A stretch of DNA of 64,000 nt, taken from positions 124,001 through 188,000 of the forward strand of contig DFXE01000020.1 of NCBI GenBank assembly GCA_002381645.1, read 5' to 3'. The notes beneath the pieces were generated by a model. It did not search any database, was not told the origin of the DNA, and saw only the letters and a list, made by a program, of their open reading frames with translations. The position numbers and the translations under genes were made by a program. Source of the stretch: Bacteroidales bacterium UBA4116 (GTDB taxonomy: Bacteria; Bacteroidota; Bacteroidia; Bacteroidales; Tannerellaceae). How positions within the stretch are numbered: position 1 is the first letter of the stretch; each line of letters opens with the position of its first letter. Positions 1-7,503 of this stretch are shown here, in pieces.

Positions 1-465
1 GGGAACGCAGACAGGATCCCCTTTGAACGCCGTTATTTTTCCGGTGGAGCAAATAGTGTCAGGGGTTGGTCTGTACGATCGTTGGGTCCGGGGAGCATGC
101 CTAAAGACTCTGCTAACTTTGTATCGCAATCAGGAGATATCCGTCTCGATGCTAACCTGGAATATCGTACCAAATTATTCTGGAAATTCGAATTGGCTGC
201 TTTTGTTGATGCCGGGAATATCTGGACAATACGTTCCTATCCCGATCAGAAAGACGGGCAATTCAGTTTTGCCCGTTTCTATAAAGAAATTGCATTCTCA
301 TACGGTTTGGGGCTGCGGTTGGATTTCGATTTTTTCCTGATCCGTTTCGATACCGGATTTAAAGCATACGACCCTCAGGAAAGAGGGTCGCGCAGATGGG
401 CGATCACACGCCCTAATTTCACCGACAATTTTGCCTGGCATTTCGCTGTCGGATATCCTTTCTAA
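1..465 (+). CDS. Omp85/BamA-TamL-type outer membrane protein, C-terminal part
   Basis: The reading frame is open from base 1, so the 5' part lies outside the window; 154 residues remain. They contain RRYFSGGANSVRGW near the left edge, which matches the conserved VRG(F/Y/W) tip of loop 6 in the Omp85 barrel, followed by alternating beta-strand sequence and a terminal phenylalanine (FAVGYPF), the usual outer membrane beta-signal. In Bacteroidota such proteins are BamA or the TamA-like lipoprotein TamL, which fold or insert outer membrane proteins. The fragment lacks the POTRA region needed to tell them apart. An internal ATG at 82 is not a credible start because homology continues upstream of it. 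Confidence 0.78.
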   Translation, partial: GNADRIPFERRYFSGGANSVRGWSVRSLGPGSMPKDSANFVSQSGDIRLDANLEYRTKLFWKFELAAFVDAGNIWTIRSYPDQKDGQFSFARFYKEIAFSYGLGLRLDFDFFLIRFDTGFKAYDPQERGSRRWAITRPNFTDNFAWHFAVGYPF

Positions 466-495
466 ATAATTTTCATTCTATTGTTATCCGCGAAT

Positions 496-1695
496 TCATT
501 TAAACAACATCGGTACGAATTGGGTTAAATAAATCCGCCAGTTCTTCCAGATATGTCCTTCTTCTGATTCAAAATAGATATAAGGATAATTATTATCGTC
601 GAGCTTTTTACGATAATCCATATTGGCCTGATATAAAAAGTCTGTTTTTCCGATAGCTATCCAGTATAATTTTGGTTTTTTATTAAACTGTACTTTCAGC
701 TTTCCATCAATGTTTTGATAAATTTCTGATTGATTTTGTTTATTGGCATCAGGCAAAATAGCGGCGGAGAAAAGGCCTACATAATCAAACATATCCGGAT
801 ATTGTTTGGAGATATGCAATGAATGGAAACCGCCCATAGATAGTCCGGCAATAGCACGCCCTGATTTATTAGTACGCGTACGATAATTGGCATCCACAAA
901 TTTTACTATATCGGGAAAACTTTCTTCCATCTTTCCATCCATGGTGTTCGGTAATTGCATAGTTGGCTTATAAAATCCTAATGAAGATTCTCCAGGAGCT
1001 GCTTCCTGTGCGACATTTCCATTAGGCATCACTACAATCATCGGTTTAGCTTTTCCTTGTGCAATCAGATTATCCATAATCTGAACTGTTCTACCTAAAG
1101 TGATCCAGGCTTCTTCATCTCCCCCCATGCCATGAAGCAGATATAAAACGGGGTATTTTTGAGAACTTTTCTCGTACCCGGGAGGGGTATAAATTGTTAT
1201 TCTACGGTTTTTTCCTAATGTCGGGCTATCGTACCACCGATGTGAAAGTGTACCATGGGGCACCTGATTTACACTGTATAAATCTCCCCGTACCCCTCCA
1301 ATAACAAATATATTGGTAATTGAGGCTACATCACGGTTTAAATACACATTATTGGGGTCATAAGTATTTAATCCGTCTACCAAAAAAGAATAACTGTATA
1401 ATTCGGATTCAAGCGGGCCGGGGGTTGTATATTCCCACACTCCATCTGTACCCTCTTGTAAATCCGCTATACCGGGTGCATCGTAAGTACCGTAAGAGGA
1501 TTCTTTCTTTTGAGTAGGAAGAAAGTCTCCCGTAACTTGCACTTTTACCGCTTTAGGTGCCCTGAAACGAAAGGTGACGGTGTTATCTTTATGGATTTCC
1601 GGAGAAACGATATTTTGTCCCCCCCATAAAGCCTGTTGTGCTGATAAAGAATTTATCAAGCTCACAATACATAAAGTAAGAATCAGTTTATTCAT
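496..1695 (-). CDS. Secreted CE1-like esterase with N-terminal E-set domain
   Basis: The 399-residue protein has a signal peptide (about residues 1-19, cut after SLSAQ), an immunoglobulin-like E-set/CBM48-like segment (about 30-130) and an alpha/beta-hydrolase esterase domain (about 150-399) of the esterase D / feruloyl esterase type. The nucleophile elbow GLSMGG puts the serine at residue 286; D352 and H381 (EGHIW) fit the rest of the triad, and HGMGG at about 188 fits the oxyanion region. Family members remove acetyl or feruloyl groups from xylan side chains. It starts 11 bp after the GH5 gene stops, so both are probably co-transcribed and act on one plant polysaccharide. The exact acyl group cannot be read from sequence. 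Confidence 0.88.
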   Translation of the reverse strand: MNKLILTLCIVSLINSLSAQQALWGGQNIVSPEIHKDNTVTFRFRAPKAVKVQVTGDFLPTQKKESSYGTYDAPGIADLQEGTDGVWEYTTPGPLESELYSYSFLVDGLNTYDPNNVYLNRDVASITNIFVIGGVRGDLYSVNQVPHGTLSHRWYDSPTLGKNRRITIYTPPGYEKSSQKYPVLYLLHGMGGDEEAWITLGRTVQIMDNLIAQGKAKPMIVVMPNGNVAQEAAPGESSLGFYKPTMQLPNTMDGKMEESFPDIVKFVDANYRTRTNKSGRAIAGLSMGGFHSLHISKQYPDMFDYVGLFSAAILPDANKQNQSEIYQNIDGKLKVQFNKKPKLYWIAIGKTDFLYQANMDYRKKLDDNNYPYIYFESEEGHIWKNWRIYLTQFVPMLFK

Positions 1696-1706
1696 ATTTA
1701 TTATAT

Positions 1707-2972
1707 TTAAAAATTATTCGGGTTCAACCCCAATGCTTGTATATAACTTTCATTAACCGTACAATTGCTGAACTTACACAGTTCTATAAAATCAGACAAT
1801 GCCTGCCTGGCCAGTATCTGATCGGGCCTGGCCTCTCGTATTTCTTTATACGTCGCGCGCGGGGCTTCTGCAAATGCTATAATCTTATCCCAATTATCTG
1901 GTTCAGGAATACTTACGAAACAAGAACCCTGCATTTTTTTATAAGGCCAGAAATGCCAACCGATATTATTTTCTTCCATTACACGGCAAAAAGCTGTCAT
2001 CCATTCGTCGGTATTATGTCCTATTTCACCCATGTACATCGGACGGTTTATCTTGTTCCTGAATTCAATAAAACCTTTGATTGCCTCTGCGGTAGGCTCT
2101 CCTCCGTAACGGTGGCAGGTATACATTACATTGTCATCAAAAGAGGCATCTGGAGTTAAAGGGTTAAAATTACTGTTCCATTGTGCTCCTCCTAACAGGA
2201 TTATATGATGTGGGTCGACTTCCCGTATGGCAGCTATTGTACGTTTATATAAAGGCTCGAGTCTGCTATTTAATTCTTCTGTTGTGCTAAAATAGGGAGC
2301 TATGGGTTCATTCATTAATTCATAGCCTAATATTACAGGTTCGTTTTTATAATAATCTGCAATCTTTACCCAAATATCTATAAATTTTTGTTGAGAAATT
2401 TCACTTTCAAATAACCAGGGATAGCCATAACTATCATCTATATTATCTCCGGTTTGTCCACCCGGTGCATCATGCATATCCAGTATTAAATATAATCCTG
2501 CTTCCCTACACCAACCTATAAGTGAATCTATTCGTTGAAACCCATCTTGAGATACCGTCAAACCCATATAATCTTCATCGGTAAAAAGTTTGTAATGAAA
2601 CGGAAGGCGTATAGAGTTACAACCGGTTGACTTTAAAAAAAGAATATCTTCCCTTGTTATATAATTGTCTTTATATGCTTTCCAGAATTGATCAACAAAA
2701 TCCGGACCTACCATTTCACACAAAGCCTGATGGATACGTCCGGCGGAATTGGTTTTTCCAAACTGAAACATATATCCTTCGGGATTCAGCCAGTTACCTA
2801 AATTAGTTCCTCGAATTAAAAGTTTATTTCCATCCGGTGTTATCAGATCAGGTCCATTTACATAGACAAAAGATTCTTTTATTAATAATTTTTTCCGTTT
2901 AGTGTGTTGTTGATCACATCCAACCATAGTTATCAGAATCACTGAAAGTGTAAATAAATACCATTTACTCAT
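1707..2972 (-). CDS. GH5 glycoside hydrolase lipoprotein
   Basis: From the ATG at 2972 the protein has 421 residues and begins with a lipoprotein signal ending ITMVGC (Cys19), so it is likely anchored in a membrane, possibly surface exposed. GH5 hallmarks follow: RGTNLGNWLNPEG, IRLPFH, DMHDAPGGQ, the acid/base Glu in LMNEP (about E222) and the nucleophile in MGEIGH (about E316). Related GH5 enzymes cleave beta-glucan, mannan or xyloglucan type chains; the substrate here is undetermined. An in-frame ATG at 3005 would lengthen it by 11 residues, but it sits inside the -7 promoter element at 3003-3010 and spoils the signal peptide. The CE1-like esterase follows in the same operon. Confidence 0.9.
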   Translation of the reverse strand: MSKWYLFTLSVILITMVGCDQQHTKRKKLLIKESFVYVNGPDLITPDGNKLLIRGTNLGNWLNPEGYMFQFGKTNSAGRIHQALCEMVGPDFVDQFWKAYKDNYITREDILFLKSTGCNSIRLPFHYKLFTDEDYMGLTVSQDGFQRIDSLIGWCREAGLYLILDMHDAPGGQTGDNIDDSYGYPWLFESEISQQKFIDIWVKIADYYKNEPVILGYELMNEPIAPYFSTTEELNSRLEPLYKRTIAAIREVDPHHIILLGGAQWNSNFNPLTPDASFDDNVMYTCHRYGGEPTAEAIKGFIEFRNKINRPMYMGEIGHNTDEWMTAFCRVMEENNIGWHFWPYKKMQGSCFVSIPEPDNWDKIIAFAEAPRATYKEIREARPDQILARQALSDFIELCKFSNCTVNESYIQALGLNPNNF

Positions 2973-3002
2973 ATTTGATAGCATTAGATATATCTTTGAT
3001 GC

Positions 3003-3010
3003 CAAATATA
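3003..3010 (-). promoter_or_regulatory. -7 promoter element for GH5-esterase operon
   Basis: On the minus strand this reads TATATTTG, a match to the Bacteroidota -7 consensus TAnnTTTG, 30 bp before the GH5 start at 2972. The place where a -33 TTTG would lie is occupied by the 34-bp palindrome. Confidence 0.6.
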
Positions 3011-3014
3011 AAAC

Positions 3015-3048
3015 TTTCGATTTAGATATTATAATATCTAAATCGAAA
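3015..3048. promoter_or_regulatory. 34-bp perfect palindrome, probable operator
   Basis: The 17 bases TTTCGATTTAGATATTA are followed without any spacer by their exact reverse complement. The repeat begins 4 bp upstream of the -7 element of the GH5-esterase promoter and covers the expected -33 position, which is where a repressor or activator would act. It could also form a hairpin if transcribed from an upstream start. The binding protein is unknown; the divergently encoded XRE regulator is one candidate. Confidence 0.6.
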
Positions 3049-3107
3049 TTATGAGAATTAATTTATGAATAAATTAATATTTAAAAATACAAATATTTTA
3101 TTGGAGA

Positions 3108-3158
3108 ATTTAAATAAAAACAGAGGGTACAACCGGGATGGTTAGCGGCTTACCCTCT
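3108..3158 (-). terminator. Terminator-like hairpin upstream of GH5 promoter
   Basis: On the minus strand AGAGGGTA at 3158-3151 pairs exactly with TACCCTCT at 3129-3122, with a smaller inner AACC/GGTT stem, and the sequence GTTTTTATTT follows. It has the form of an intrinsic terminator, although no gene ends here. Confidence 0.5.
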
Positions 3159-3275
3159 ATTAGTAATGAACAATTCTTTTTTGCTCATTGAGAAAAGTCT
3201 TTCCATAGAAAAGTCGGCCTAACTAACAATATATAACTGTTATAATGTCAATTGAATATAATTCAATTACATGAC
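3108..3275 (-). ncRNA. Possible small RNA between divergent promoters
   Basis: On the minus strand a TATTTTTG box (3278-3285) precedes about 160 nt that hold an 8-bp inverted repeat (AATTGAAT at 3250, ATTCAATT at 3261) and end in a terminator-like hairpin (8-bp stem, 3122-3158) followed by a T-rich run. No convincing ORF is present. This arrangement suits a short independent transcript or a leader/attenuator for the GH5 operon. It matches no RNA family I recognise, and it rests on pattern only. Confidence 0.3.
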
Positions 3276-3435
3276 CACAAAAATAAATATGTCCTAAAAG
3301 ATAAAAAAAGATTATACAGATTATATAAATACGTGATAACCAAGATATATGTTCTCAAAAATACTTAAAGAATAAGATATACTTTTGAAATGCATATTTT
3401 CGTCTTAAAATAAACCTGATTATTAAAACTGTAAT

Positions 3436-3443
3436 TATATTTG
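3436..3443 (+). promoter_or_regulatory. -7 promoter element for XRE regulator
   Basis: TATATTTG matches the Bacteroidota TAnnTTTG consensus and lies 25 bp before the ATG at 3469. No clear TTTG is seen at -33. Confidence 0.5.
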
Positions 3444-3468
3444 CCGATTATTAAACCATTATCAGAAA

Positions 3469-3918
3469 ATGACACAAGTGAAAGATAAACTAAAAAAAAG
3501 AAATCACGGCAAAACCCTGAGGGTCTTACGCATAGCTACAGATTTGACTCAGCAGGTATTAGGAGAAATGGTTGGGATGAATCAAAAAAAGATTTATCAG
3601 CTGGAAACTGAAGAACATATCCCTAAAGAAACATTGAAAATTTTTTCTGATTTTTTTGGTGTCTCCATTGATTTTTTTGATAAGTTTAATTTTGAAGATG
3701 CAGCTAAAAGTATTCTGAATACTAATAATATATCTAATGACTCTTCCTCCCAAAACAGTTTTAATACTGCTACCGAACAGGAAATCATTTTCAATAATGA
3801 GTCACCCAAATTATATGAACTCTACGAAGCCCGTATAAGAGACGCTGAAGAATTAGGACGTCTGAAAGAACAGGTTAAGCACCTGCATGCGGAACTGGCT
3901 TTATATAAAGAAAAATGA
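3469..3918 (+). CDS. XRE-family HTH regulator with C-terminal coiled coil
   Basis: This 149-residue protein opens with a lambda-repressor-like helix-turn-helix (about residues 10-65: KTLRVLRIATDLTQQVLGEMVG, then MNQKKIYQLETEEHIPKETL). After a low-complexity Asn/Ser linker the last 30 residues (RIRDAEELGRLKEQVKHLHA) look like a coiled coil that could dimerise it. Similar short HTH proteins are common in Bacteroidales; none I recognise has an assigned target. It is transcribed away from the GH5 operon, with the 34-bp palindrome between, but also stands alone between its own promoter and a strong terminator. Its stop codon is part of that terminator stem. Regulator identity is clear, target is not. 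Confidence 0.8.
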   Translation: MTQVKDKLKKRNHGKTLRVLRIATDLTQQVLGEMVGMNQKKIYQLETEEHIPKETLKIFSDFFGVSIDFFDKFNFEDAAKSILNTNNISNDSSSQNSFNTATEQEIIFNNESPKLYELYEARIRDAEELGRLKEQVKHLHAELALYKEK

Positions 3919-3961
3919 TAAATACTATTTTTTTGGTTCCCCCAAAAATAGTATTTATCAT
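3915..3961. terminator. Strong bidirectional terminator
   Basis: ATGATAAATACTATTTTT pairs with AAAAATAGTATTTATCAT over 18 bp around a short C-rich loop. The TGA stop of the XRE gene lies within the left arm. The stem is A/T-rich at both ends, so it can serve the XRE gene and the facing lipoprotein gene at 3990-4364. Confidence 0.75.
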
Positions 3962-3989
3962 AGTATTTTAACCAAGTTATAGCATTTTA

Positions 3990-4364
3990 TTAATTCGGTT
4001 TTCTTGTATTCATAAATTCAATGACTTGAGCAGTTACTGTCACTTTACGTGTCCAGGCTATCAGGTAAAATGAATTTTTCACTTCCACTGTTTCATTTAT
4101 AATGGCTCGTGATTTACCGATCATATCAGCCTTGGATAACATCTGAGCTTTTGCTTCTGCAATCATTGCATTGGTAGAAAATCCGCCTATACCTAATACG
4201 TATAAAGCATTGGATTCACCTTTAACATTAGAAACTACTCTGAAATTCCTTTGAGACAAAACAACTTCTGTAGAATGAATATTCGTATTATTTGTTAAAC
4301 CTTGGTGAAGACCACAACTTGTAAACAGACATACAAAAATAAAATAAAGGAAAATCTTTTTCAT
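3990..4364 (-). CDS. Small lipoprotein, DUF6567-like
   Basis: The 124-residue protein has a lipoprotein signal peptide (MKKIFLYFIFVCLFTSC, Cys17) and a single small domain with GIGGFSTNAMIAEAKAQML in the middle. That layout, a variable N-terminus, a glycine-rich turn and then an Ala-rich helix followed by beta strands, resembles DUF6567, a family of small Bacteroidales lipoproteins of unknown function. The protein should be periplasmic or surface anchored. It has its own promoter box at 4413-4420 and sits just downstream of tRNA-Arg on the same strand. No enzymatic motif is visible. Confidence 0.75.
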   Translation of the reverse strand: MKKIFLYFIFVCLFTSCGLHQGLTNNTNIHSTEVVLSQRNFRVVSNVKGESNALYVLGIGGFSTNAMIAEAKAQMLSKADMIGKSRAIINETVEVKNSFYLIAWTRKVTVTAQVIEFMNTRKPN

Positions 4365-4412
4365 AATAATAAATTAGGGGGTGTATTTAGTCAATAAAAA
4401 TATTTAAGGAAA

Positions 4413-4420
4413 CAAAGATA
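4413..4420 (-). promoter_or_regulatory. -7 promoter element for small lipoprotein gene
   Basis: The minus strand reads TATCTTTG, matching TAnnTTTG, 48 bp before the start at 4364 and just past the 3' end of the tRNA-Arg gene. Confidence 0.45.
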
Positions 4421-4436
4421 AACAAACTCTTTTGAG

Positions 4437-4510
4437 TGATCAGGCTGGGATTCGAACCCAGGACCCACAGCTTAGAAGGCTGTTGCTCTATCCAACTGAG
4501 CTACCCGACC
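4437..4510 (-). tRNA. tRNA-Arg (anticodon TCT)
   Basis: The minus strand folds as a complete cloverleaf of 74 nt. The acceptor arm GGTCGGG pairs with CCTGATC (two G-U pairs), the D arm is AGCTCAGTTGGATAGAGC, the anticodon stem ACAGC/GCTGT encloses the loop CTTCTAA with anticodon TCT, and the T arm contains GTTCGAATC. The discriminator base is A and CCA is not encoded. It reads AGA codons. No phage-like or duplicated attachment sequence is seen beside it. Confidence 0.96.
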
Positions 4511-4527
4511 GGCCTTAATTTTCGGTG

Positions 4528-4535
4528 CAAAGGTA
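4528..4535 (-). promoter_or_regulatory. -7 promoter element for tRNA-Arg
   Basis: The minus strand reads TACCTTTG 17 bp upstream of the tRNA, with CTTG 19 bp further upstream (4555-4558) at the expected -33 position. Confidence 0.6.
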
Positions 4536-4671
4536 ATCTTTTTATTTTTATGTGCAAGTCGCGTAAATAGAAAGTTTATATTGGATGAACAAGTAAGATA
4601 AAAAAATGTTATAACTCTATGGAAAAGTTTAATAATTTACCCATTCTATTATTAATAACCGTACATTTGTT

Positions 4672-4679
4672 CAACTATA
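4672..4679 (+). promoter_or_regulatory. -7 promoter element for Mfa2-like gene
   Basis: TACATTTG matches the TAnnTTTG consensus and lies 15 bp before the ATG at 4695. Confidence 0.5.
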
Positions 4680-4694
4680 ACACCCTAAATAACA

Positions 4695-5549
4695 ATGAAA
4701 AAGTTTGTTTACTATTTTAGCATCTTTTCCTTTTGGTTTGTGCTCCTTTCATGTTCCGATGAAAAAGAAATCAATACTGATGCAACCAGTGTAAATCTTC
4801 AGTTCTCATATACTAAAAATGCAGCGGGTGTCGACAAATTTGTTGAAGACATTCGTAAAATTAATATATATGTTTTTGATTCAAAAAGCTGTTTTGTTGA
4901 GGAATATATTGTAAATACGAATGAAATGAACGGCAACGCCCTCAATCTTGAACTTGATCCCGGTGATTATGATTTTATCGTATGGGGAAATCTCACCGAA
5001 TCTTATCAGATGTGTTCCATGAAAAAAGGAATTACAAATTTTGAAGAATGTCATCTTTCCATAAGCTGTAATGACGATGTATTAAATGTTCATCCGACTC
5101 CCTTATACCATGGAGCCGTCTATAAAGTCAAAGTATCTCCTGAAGTACAAAAATCATCCGTAAATATTGACATGATAAAAAATACGATGTCTGTACGCGT
5201 TACAGTAGATGGATTAGATATTGAAAATGCGGATTGTTCCCCATACAACTGTGCAATTACATCCTTAAGTAAAAGTTACAGATTCGATAATTCACCTATG
5301 GGTGACAAAAAGTTAAATTATTATCCTGGTGTCCGTTTAAATAAAGACAGGCAGTTGACTACCGATTTAGTCATTATGCGGTCTATGAATGATCATCTAA
5401 AAGAATCACGCATGGTGTTTACTAAAAACGATACCAATGGTCAAACACAGGAATTGATCAATTCTTCTTTTTATGATATGCTTATACCAGCATCTATTAA
5501 TGGTGATTTAGAAATTAAGGATAGTATCGAAATAATGATACATCATTGA
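4695..5549 (+). CDS. FimB/Mfa2-family fimbrial lipoprotein
   Basis: The 284-residue protein carries a lipobox (FVLLSC, Cys20) followed by the beta-rich pattern of the Bacteroidales Mfa2/FimB family: a KINIYVFD strand (about 56-63), LDPGDYDFIVWGN (about 91-103), and a second transthyretin-like domain in the C-terminal half (IKNTMSVRVTVDGL). Family members anchor or cap type V fimbriae at the outer membrane. No major fimbrillin, tip protein or protease-processing partner lies nearby, so this is a lone copy. It ends 4 bp from the facing L,D-transpeptidase gene with no terminator between them. Confidence 0.82.
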   Translation: MKKFVYYFSIFSFWFVLLSCSDEKEINTDATSVNLQFSYTKNAAGVDKFVEDIRKINIYVFDSKSCFVEEYIVNTNEMNGNALNLELDPGDYDFIVWGNLTESYQMCSMKKGITNFEECHLSISCNDDVLNVHPTPLYHGAVYKVKVSPEVQKSSVNIDMIKNTMSVRVTVDGLDIENADCSPYNCAITSLSKSYRFDNSPMGDKKLNYYPGVRLNKDRQLTTDLVIMRSMNDHLKESRMVFTKNDTNGQTQELINSSFYDMLIPASINGDLEIKDSIEIMIHH

Positions 5550-5553
5550 CCAA

Positions 5554-6225
5554 TTATATTTTTAATATGCTACTTTGTTGTTGATAATCAGTATTATCTG
5601 CATAAATATATAAGATTGAACCATCCTTGATAGTATTTATTACCTCTTTACTTATTGCTGGAGGTAAAGCAGGACATCCAAGACTACGACCAAGCCGTCC
5701 ATCCTTTTTTATAACTGAAGGGTCTGAATAAGGTGCTCCATGAATAACTATTGCGCGTTCTTTAGCATGGTCATTTATACCTTCTTCCAGCCCGTCCAGA
5801 ACCAATGAATATCCGTTTTTCCCTACATACGTATTTTCAGTAAGATAAAAACCTAAAGAACTTTTATAGGAACCGTTCTCGTTAGAAAAAGATGTAGCGT
5901 AATTATTTCCGCTGTTTCTGCCATGAGAGACATATGACGAATAAAGCATCTTATTATTTTTCATATCAAGTACGTATAGACGTTCTTCAGTTGAAGGTTT
6001 CGTAAAATCAATCAAAGTAAGTATTTCTTTCTTTTTTAACAAAATACGGTTGTATCCATTAACAGCTTCATTAAAAGCAGTGTAAGAAATAATATTTTGC
6101 AGGTTCATTTCCGCATACAACTGATAGTTTCCTGATAAATCCGGCAATGGTAAACCCGAACTGGTAATATATGATTTATTATAAGAAAAAAGTGATAAAA
6201 TAAAAAAAAGAATAAGTCTTCGCAT
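5554..6225 (-). CDS. Murein L,D-transpeptidase catalytic domain protein (YkuD_2 type)
   Basis: This 223-residue exported protein has a short hydrophobic N-terminus and the signatures of the YkuD_2 family (PF13645): SHGRNSGN, SSLGFYLT, LDGLEEGIN, the histidine in IVIHGAPY and the catalytic cysteine in RSLGCPALP. Such enzymes cross-link peptidoglycan through 3-3 or related bonds, or attach proteins to it, in the periplasm. It lies 50 bp downstream of a second, unrelated L,D-transpeptidase on the same strand, so the two may be co-transcribed. Length is normal for the family. Confidence 0.88.
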   Translation of the reverse strand: MRRLILFFILSLFSYNKSYITSSGLPLPDLSGNYQLYAEMNLQNIISYTAFNEAVNGYNRILLKKKEILTLIDFTKPSTEERLYVLDMKNNKMLYSSYVSHGRNSGNNYATSFSNENGSYKSSLGFYLTENTYVGKNGYSLVLDGLEEGINDHAKERAIVIHGAPYSDPSVIKKDGRLGRSLGCPALPPAISKEVINTIKDGSILYIYADNTDYQQQSSILKI

Positions 6226-6275
6226 GTAAATACAGTTTATACATACAAAGTTATCAAATAATTTACATTCAAATA

Positions 6276-7274
6276 CTATTCTATTACAAAAACAATACTT
6301 TCTTCTGCCGGTGCCCAGTCATATATAAATTTTGCGTGCGATGTAGCGTTTCGAACACACATATGAGAACGAGGCGTTGTCCCCAACGTTTGGCTATATT
6401 CAATTAATTGTGTACGGGGTGCATTTACAGGGACGCCATGAATATAAGCTCCGTTGGTAAAACGGCTTGCATAAGGAGCAAAACCTCCTATATCTTGGGT
6501 ACCGTCCCTTAAATAATACATTTTAGGTTTTTGTTCCTGAATAACGAACATTCCAACAGGTGTTTCCATACCATAAGGCGGTCGGTGCAACCCGGTAGTA
6601 GCAGGATTCATACTTCTTACCAACCATGCAGAATCAGTCCGTTCAAAGGTAGATATGTTTTGATTTGTCCGGTCTACCACTACTGCTTTCCTAAAAAATA
6701 CTGAGTCGGAAATGGATTTTACGTATTTTTTCGGAACAAACCATTCTCCTCTATGATAAATCGTACGGACACGCACATAGTTTCCGTCATCCCCTATAAA
6801 TTTTGCAAGTGAACCATCCCTTCCGTAACGTTCGGCAACCGCCGTATCATTTACCGAATAAAGTGGAACCGACTGATATCGTTCAATACCTAAAGAATCG
6901 GAAACCCGCTTATGGGCGTTTCTGGTAAAATTCTTTATAAGCGGCGCTTCACCGTTTTTATTTTTATAGTTTTGGAAAGTTACCCAGGAAGTACGTTCCA
7001 ACTGTATAGAATCGAGATAAAAAAGACATTCCTTTATTTTATCCCATTGAAATATACGGGTAGTATCTTTATATGGATATTCATCTTCCAGGGTATATTG
7101 ATCATACAAAAAATTCTTTTTTACCTCTATCATATCAACCGTAAACACTTCTTCAGGTACAACGTCTTCATTTACCACTGGTTGAAAAGTATCAACCTGC
7201 GGTCTATCCGGTTTGCGGGTACAAAAACTAAAAGAAAAGAGAATTAAAACTATAATTATGTTAATTGCTTTCAT
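6276..7274 (-). CDS. L,D-transpeptidase lipoprotein (YkuD type)
   Basis: The 332-residue protein has a short lipoprotein signal (FSFSFC, Cys18), a long N-terminal region, an SH3-like stretch (about 130-190: VPLYS, VRVRTIYHRGEWFVPKKYV) and a YkuD catalytic domain (about 195-332). The catalytic His is in GAYIHGVP (H279) and the Cys in SHMCVRN (C306), followed by the conserved Arg. It should act on peptidoglycan in the periplasm while anchored by its lipid. Having two dissimilar L,D-transpeptidase folds side by side is notable. The upstream 230 bp hold no clear promoter box. Confidence 0.9.
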   Translation of the reverse strand: MKAINIIIVLILFSFSFCTRKPDRPQVDTFQPVVNEDVVPEEVFTVDMIEVKKNFLYDQYTLEDEYPYKDTTRIFQWDKIKECLFYLDSIQLERTSWVTFQNYKNKNGEAPLIKNFTRNAHKRVSDSLGIERYQSVPLYSVNDTAVAERYGRDGSLAKFIGDDGNYVRVRTIYHRGEWFVPKKYVKSISDSVFFRKAVVVDRTNQNISTFERTDSAWLVRSMNPATTGLHRPPYGMETPVGMFVIQEQKPKMYYLRDGTQDIGGFAPYASRFTNGAYIHGVPVNAPRTQLIEYSQTLGTTPRSHMCVRNATSHAKFIYDWAPAEESIVFVIE

Positions 7275-7422
7275 TCCATACTATATCTTATTTTAAGAAT
7301 AAGAACAAACATTGAATGTTTTTGTTGCACAACCTGTTACCATTAAGTATAATTAATGACATGGTAACTTTTATAGTTTTAGAATTAACGAACATTTAGA
7401 TTTGGTATGAGATACTTTTAAA

Positions 7423-7462
7423 CGAATAATCTATCCCTTGAATTGTAAGGAATAGATTATCG
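7423..7462 (-). terminator. Terminator of D-amino-acid operon
   Basis: A long, nearly perfect inverted repeat (CGAATAATCTATCC against GGAATAGATTATCG, arms 7423-7439 and 7447-7462) lies about 40 bp beyond the stop of the M19 dipeptidase gene on the same strand. Confidence 0.6.
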
Positions 7463-7503
7463 AAAAATAATTACGGCAAATAAATTATTGCTTATGTTAA
7501 AAG

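Noticed and set aside
22..340. Open frame overlapping the Omp85 fragment in another frame
   Set aside because: Its translation lacks beta-barrel pattern and it shadows the clear VRGW-containing frame 1 product.
2973..3005. Upstream ATG at 3005 as start of the GH5 gene
   Set aside because: It lies within the -7 promoter box and its extra residues disturb the lipoprotein signal that begins at 2972.
4437..4510. tRNA-Arg as an integration site for a mobile element
   Set aside because: No integrase, direct repeat of the tRNA end or unusual gene content follows it.
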